Source: an uncultured Coriobacteriaceae bacterium (GTDB lineage Bacteria; Actinomycetota; Coriobacteriia; Coriobacteriales; Eggerthellaceae). Taken from it: a stretch of 64,000 nt of DNA. How positions within the stretch are numbered: position 1 is the stretch's first letter; each line of letters opens with the position of its first letter. The translations under genes and the position numbers were made by a program. This document shows, one piece after another, positions 60,201 to 64,000 of the stretch. Where the stretch lies: assembly GCA_937937585.1 (NCBI GenBank), contig CALDCB010000012.1, positions 124,001 through 188,000 on the forward strand, read 5' to 3'. The notes below the pieces were generated by a model. The model saw only the letters and a program-made list of their open reading frames with translations, was not told the origin of the DNA and made no database searches.

Positions 60201-61610
60201 ATGAACAAGAAGAACGCATGGGAGGCTTACGACGAGGCGGCTCTGGCCGAGCTCGAGTCGCTCAGTGCTGACTACATTGATTTCATCTCGAAGAACAAGA
60301 CCGAGCGTCTGTTTGCGAAGAGTGCCATTGCCCGTGCGCAGGCTGCCGGCTATCGCGACATCGAAGACGTCTACCGCGCAGGCGAGACCCTGAAGGCGGG
60401 CGATAAGGTGTACGCCGCCACGCACGGCAAGGCCGTCATCCTCATCCAGCTGGGCAGCGATCCCATCGAGAACGGCATGAACATCCTGGGTGCGCACATC
60501 GACTCCCCGCGTCTTGACATCAAGCAGAACCCGCTGTTCGAGGCAAACGGCCAAGTCCGCCTTGACACTCATTACTATGGCGGCATCAAGCATTACCAGT
60601 GGGTCACCGTTCCGCTGGCGCTGTACGGCGTCGTGGTGAAGAAGGACGGCACCGTCATCGACGTCAACGTGGGCGACGAGCCGGGCGATCCCGTGTTCTG
60701 CGTTACTGACCTGCTCATTCACCTGGCAAAGGACCAGATGGGCAAGAAAGCTTCCGAGGTCGTCGCAGGTGAGGACCTGGACATCTTGGTTGGCAACCGT
60801 CCCTTGGTCATCAAAGAAGGCGAAGAGGCAAGCGACGAGGCAAAGGCCGAGCCGGTGAAGGCGTTCGCCCTGAAGCTTTTGGCCGAGAAGTACGGCATCG
60901 AGGAAGCCGACTTCGATTCCGCCGAGCTTGAGGCTGTCCCCGCAGGCGCCGCTCGCGAAATGGGCTTCGACCGCAGCATGATCTTGGGTTACGGCCACGA
61001 CGACAGCTCGTGTGCGTATCCTTCGATGATCGCCCAGCTTGAGATGGCCGATCAGGATCTGAAAACCACGGCTGTTTCCGTGTTGGTCGACAAAGAGGAA
61101 ATCGGCAGCGTGGGCGCTTCGGGCATGGATTCCCGCTTCTTCGAGAACACTATCGCCACGCTTATGGAGCTTGCCGGCGAGACCGGTGGCGTCAAGCTTC
61201 GCCATGCGCTTGCCAACTCCAAGATGATCTCGAGCGACGTGTCCGCCGGTTTCGACCCCGCATACGCCAGCGTGTTCGACACGCGCAACGTCGCGTTCCT
61301 GGGTCATGGCCTGGCCTTCAACAAGTTCACGGGTTCTCGCGGCAAGTCGGGCAGCAACGATGCCGACGCCGAGTACGTGGCCGAGATCCGTCGCATCATG
61401 GACGATGCTCAGGTCACCTTCCAAACCTGCGAGCTGGGTAAGGTCGACGCCGGCGGTGGCGGCACCATCGCCTATATGTCCGCCAAGTACGGCATGAACG
61501 TCATCGACTCCGGCGTGCCGGTTCTTTCCATGCATGCGCCGTGGGAAGTTGTCAGCAAGGCCGACTTGTACGAGGCCTACAAGGGTTACGTTGCCTTCCT
61601 GAAGGCATAA
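60201..61610 (+). CDS. M18-family aminopeptidase
   Basis: A 469-residue zinc aminopeptidase, removing N-terminal residues from peptides. M18 motifs: ILGAHIDSPRLDIKQNP with His and Asp ligands, VDKEEIGSVGASGMD with the Glu pair, FLGHGLAFNKFTG, and MHAPWEVVSKADLYEAYKGY with the last ligands. ATG 60201 is chosen because AAGGAAGG lies just upstream; 60150 is a less likely earlier start. The stop lies 10 bases before the SNF transporter start, so a two-gene operon of peptide breakdown and amino-acid uptake is likely. Confidence 0.94.
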   Translation: MNKKNAWEAYDEAALAELESLSADYIDFISKNKTERLFAKSAIARAQAAGYRDIEDVYRAGETLKAGDKVYAATHGKAVILIQLGSDPIENGMNILGAHIDSPRLDIKQNPLFEANGQVRLDTHYYGGIKHYQWVTVPLALYGVVVKKDGTVIDVNVGDEPGDPVFCVTDLLIHLAKDQMGKKASEVVAGEDLDILVGNRPLVIKEGEEASDEAKAEPVKAFALKLLAEKYGIEEADFDSAELEAVPAGAAREMGFDRSMILGYGHDDSSCAYPSMIAQLEMADQDLKTTAVSVLVDKEEIGSVGASGMDSRFFENTIATLMELAGETGGVKLRHALANSKMISSDVSAGFDPAYASVFDTRNVAFLGHGLAFNKFTGSRGKSGSNDADAEYVAEIRRIMDDAQVTFQTCELGKVDAGGGGTIAYMSAKYGMNVIDSGVPVLSMHAPWEVVSKADLYEAYKGYVAFLKA

Positions 61611-61620
61611 GGGGTCTTGC

Positions 61621-63051
61621 GTGGCAAACGAGGTTCAATCTGCTCCCCAGGCGTCGCGCGAGCAATTCGCGTCGCGTCTGGGTTTCATCCTGATCAGCGC
61701 CGGTTGCGCGATCGGATTGGGAAACGTCTGGCGTTTCCCCTACATCACCGGCAAGTACGGCGGTGCCGCGTTCGTTTTGATGTACATCGTGTTCTTGGTG
61801 GCGTTCTCGCTGCCGGTTCTGGTCATGGAGTTCTCGCTGGGCCGCGGCTCGCAAAGGTCGATGGCGCGTGCGTTCGACGTGCTGGAACCCGCGGGAAGCA
61901 AATGGCATCACGCCAAGTGGATCAGCTTGGTTGGCTGCTATCTGCTGATGATGTTCTACACGGTCGTCGCGGGCTGGATGCTGGCGTTCGTGTACAAAAG
62001 CGCCATCGGTTCGTTCAACGGCTTAGGCGCCGACCAGGTGGCATCGGTGTTCGGGACGATGCTCTCGAACCCGGGCGAAGTGGTTTTCTGGATGATCGTC
62101 GTCATCCTGCTGGGCCTTTTGTGCACGGCTGCCGGCCTGCAAAAGGGCGTCGAGCGCGTGACGAAGATCATGATGGTGTGCCTGCTTGCGGTCATGCTGG
62201 TTTTGGCCGTGCGCTCGGTCACGCTTGAGGGCGCCGAGGCGGGCCTTGCGTTCTATCTGGTTCCCGATTTCGGGAAGGTGTTCGCGGGCGCAACCTTGGG
62301 GGCTCAGCTGTCGTCGTTCGCGGAAGCAGCGTACGCGGCCATGAGCCAGGCGTTCTTCACGCTGTCCTTGGGCATTGGCTCGATGATGATCTTCGGCAGC
62401 TACATCGATAAAAGCCGCAGCCTGACGGGCGAGGCGCTTCGTATCGGTGCGCTGGACACGTCGGTTGCGTTCGTTGCCGGCCTTATCATCTTCCCTGCGT
62501 GCTTCGCGTTCGGGGTGGAGCCTGGAAGCGGCCCCAGCTTGGTGTTCATCACGCTGCCGGGCGTTTTCAACCAAATGCCGCTGGGTCAGCTGTGGTGCAC
62601 GTTATTCTTCGTGTTCATGAGCTTCGCGGCGCTGTCGTCCATCATCGCGGTGTTCGAGAACATCATCGCGTTCACCATGGATCAGTGGGGCGTGAGCCGC
62701 GGCAAGGCCGTTGCCATCAACGGCGTCGGGCTTATTTTGCTGTCGCTGCCGTGCGCGCTTGGCTACAACGTGTGGTCGGGCTTCGCGGTTCCGGGCATCG
62801 GCGACATCCAGTCGCTTGAAGATTTCATCCTGTCCAATAACCTGCTGCCTCTGGGCGCGCTGATCATGCTGACATTCTGCACGTCGAAGCGCGGCTGGGG
62901 CTGGGACAAATTCTTGGCCGAGGTCGACGCTGGACAGGGCATGAAGTTCCCTGCAGGCCTGCGCGTGTATGTGAAGTACGTCGTACCTGTGCTGATCCTG
63001 GTTGTTTGGGTGACGGGGTGGGTTCCTGTTCTCACAACTTGGCTGGGGTAG
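61621..63051 (+). CDS. SNF-family Na+-coupled amino acid/osmolyte symporter
   Basis: A 476-residue polytopic protein of the neurotransmitter:sodium symporter family, close in length to bacterial LeuT/TnaT-type members. Signatures: GCAIGLGNVWRFPYITGKYG in helix 1 with the unwound Na+/substrate site, the helix-2/3 loop VMEFSLGRGSQRSMA, and the helix-6/8 SSFAEAAYAAMSQAFFTLSL region. GTG 61621 is preceded by AAGGGG ten bases upstream. It lies directly behind the aminopeptidase gene. Likely imports an amino acid with Na+. Confidence 0.93.
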   Translation: MANEVQSAPQASREQFASRLGFILISAGCAIGLGNVWRFPYITGKYGGAAFVLMYIVFLVAFSLPVLVMEFSLGRGSQRSMARAFDVLEPAGSKWHHAKWISLVGCYLLMMFYTVVAGWMLAFVYKSAIGSFNGLGADQVASVFGTMLSNPGEVVFWMIVVILLGLLCTAAGLQKGVERVTKIMMVCLLAVMLVLAVRSVTLEGAEAGLAFYLVPDFGKVFAGATLGAQLSSFAEAAYAAMSQAFFTLSLGIGSMMIFGSYIDKSRSLTGEALRIGALDTSVAFVAGLIIFPACFAFGVEPGSGPSLVFITLPGVFNQMPLGQLWCTLFFVFMSFAALSSIIAVFENIIAFTMDQWGVSRGKAVAINGVGLILLSLPCALGYNVWSGFAVPGIGDIQSLEDFILSNNLLPLGALIMLTFCTSKRGWGWDKFLAEVDAGQGMKFPAGLRVYVKYVVPVLILVVWVTGWVPVLTTWLG

Positions 63052-63303
63052 CGCCGTGCGTTGAAATCGGCGCGCTTTCGGACGAGGACGCGTTTTCCGG
63101 CTTGCGCTTCGCTAAAGCGCTCGCCATTCAGTAGGCAAAATGATCGTTGTTAATGCGGACGTCAGGCTTGTTTCTGCGGAAACGGGCTTGGCGTCCGCGT
63201 GATATTTAAAAGAGGTAAGCTTGACAGGTCGAAAAACGGCAACGACGTGGCTATAATTACTCTCAATCATTCCCGCCGCTCAGACCAGATAAGGAGCAGT
63301 TTC

Positions 63304-64000
63304 ATGGCTTATTATTACGAAGAACCGTCGCGCACGTTCAACGAGTACCTTTTGGTGCCGGGCCACACCCCCGCGACGTGCATCCCTGCGTCGGTAAGCC
63401 TTAAAACCCCGCTGGTCAAGTATCGCAAGGGCGAAGAGGAATGCCCCATTTCCCTGAACACCCCCATGGTGTCCGCCATCATGGCCGCCGTTTCCGACGA
63501 CAAGATGGCCGTTGCCCTGGCAACCGAGGGCGGCATGTCCTTCATCTACGGCAACCAGACCATCGAGCAGGAAGCCGCCATGGTCAAGCGCGTCAAGGAT
63601 TACAAGGCCGGTTTCGTCGAGTCCGACGCCAACCTGTCTCCCGACATGACCCTCAACCAGGTTGTCGCCTTGAAGGAAGCCACCGACCACTCCACCATGC
63701 CCGTCACCCATGACGGCACCGCTCACGGCAAGCTGCTGGGCGTCGTCACCGAGCGCGATTACCGCCTGTCCCGCATGACCGGCGACGAGAAGGTCTCCGA
63801 GTTCATGACCCCGCGCGAGAAGCTCATCGTTGCTCCCGCCGAGACCTCCCTCAAAGAGGCAAACGACATCATCTGGGATCACAAGCTGAATTCGCTGCCG
63901 CTGGTCAACGCCGATGACACCCTGGCTTACATGGTCTTCCGCAAGGACTACGATTCCCACAAGTCCAACCCCAACGAGATGCTCGACTCCCACAAGCGCT
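63304..64000 (+). CDS. guaB: IMP dehydrogenase, 3' end beyond the window
   Basis: The first 232 codons of IMP dehydrogenase, the rate-limiting guanine nucleotide enzyme (IMP to XMP with NAD+). The N-terminal [20 protein letters not shown] and [20 protein letters not shown] start the catalytic barrel. A Bateman module of two CBS motifs follows at about 105-215 ([50 protein letters not shown]). The active-site Cys loop lies outside the window. The start is preceded by AAGGAG, with TATAAT at 63252-63257. Confidence 0.95.
   Translation, partial: MAYYYEEPSRTFNEYLLVPGHTPATCIPASVSLKTPLVKYRKGEEECPISLNTPMVSAIMAAVSDDKMAVALATEGGMSFIYGNQTIEQEAAMVKRVKDYKAGFVESDANLSPDMTLNQVVALKEATDHSTMPVTHDGTAHGKLLGVVTERDYRLSRMTGDEKVSEFMTPREKLIVAPAETSLKEANDIIWDHKLNSLPLVNADDTLAYMVFRKDYDSHKSNPNEMLDSHKR

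Noticed and set aside
63221..63257. guaB promoter TTGACA to TATAAT
   Set aside because: The two boxes are 25 bases apart, too far for one promoter; TATAAT alone may still be used.

Overview
The window looks like a chromosomal segment of a Coriobacteriia member (Actinomycetota), most likely Eggerthellaceae. The basis is high GC, short intergenic gaps, protein styles such as the LPXTG leader reading GAKRRTGAKIAAFGVSALVAG, a large single-chain PurL, type III glutamine synthetase, PdxST with a MocR regulator, an FprA flavoprotein plus rubrerythrin, and many secondary transporters. Genus is an inference; no rRNA marker is present.

Region 1 (1-7.1 kb) is an accessory, decaying stretch. It holds a flavodoxin-family gene running off the left edge, a YD-repeat lipoprotein frameshifted at a C5 run, a GtrA gene with an in-frame TGA, an orphan 573-residue coiled-coil protein, an LPXTG surface protein whose best start is out of frame, and a RelB/DinJ-type antitoxin followed by a truncated toxin start. 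Between them lie an inverted-repeat element (second copy at 28.8 kb) and a possible small structured RNA with its own promoter and terminator.

Region 2 (7.1-30.7 kb) is dominated by membrane transport and its regulators: pdxS-pdxT opposite the MocR regulator pdxR, a SulP permease, two paralogous divergent LysR/SLC13-type permease pairs (the second followed by a cytoplasmic alkaline-phosphatase-superfamily phosphodiesterase), two MFS proteins (one fused to CBS domains), FprA, a zinc-ribbon membrane protein, an NhaC-type antiporter and a membrane-anchored C39 peptidase-like protein. Two further dispersed or tandem hairpin repeats sit in the gaps.

Region 3 (30.9-48.4 kb) carries ilvE, a small DtxR-like regulator, a NUDIX hydrolase, an AraC regulator divergent from a heterodimeric ABC exporter, purL, a sulfatase-fold membrane protein that may be leaderless, a ferredoxin-type aldo/keto reductase, a DUF1015 protein and a YhcH-family protein.

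Region 4 (48.6-64 kb) is mostly core metabolism: lysA, hom, a HAD phosphatase and metA (aspartate-family amino acids), rplM-rpsI, type III glutamine synthetase, a TrpR-like regulator, an isochorismatase-fold hydrolase, Hsp20, a YfcE-like phosphoesterase, rubrerythrin under a strong palindrome, an M18 aminopeptidase, an SNF-family symporter and the 5' part of guaB. Most transcription units end in clear hairpin terminators. No rRNA, tRNA, CRISPR array, insertion sequence or prophage was recognised. The best candidates for something undescribed are the dispersed palindromic elements, the 5.1 kb small RNA candidate, the LysR-SLC13-phosphodiesterase module and the orphan coiled-coil protein.
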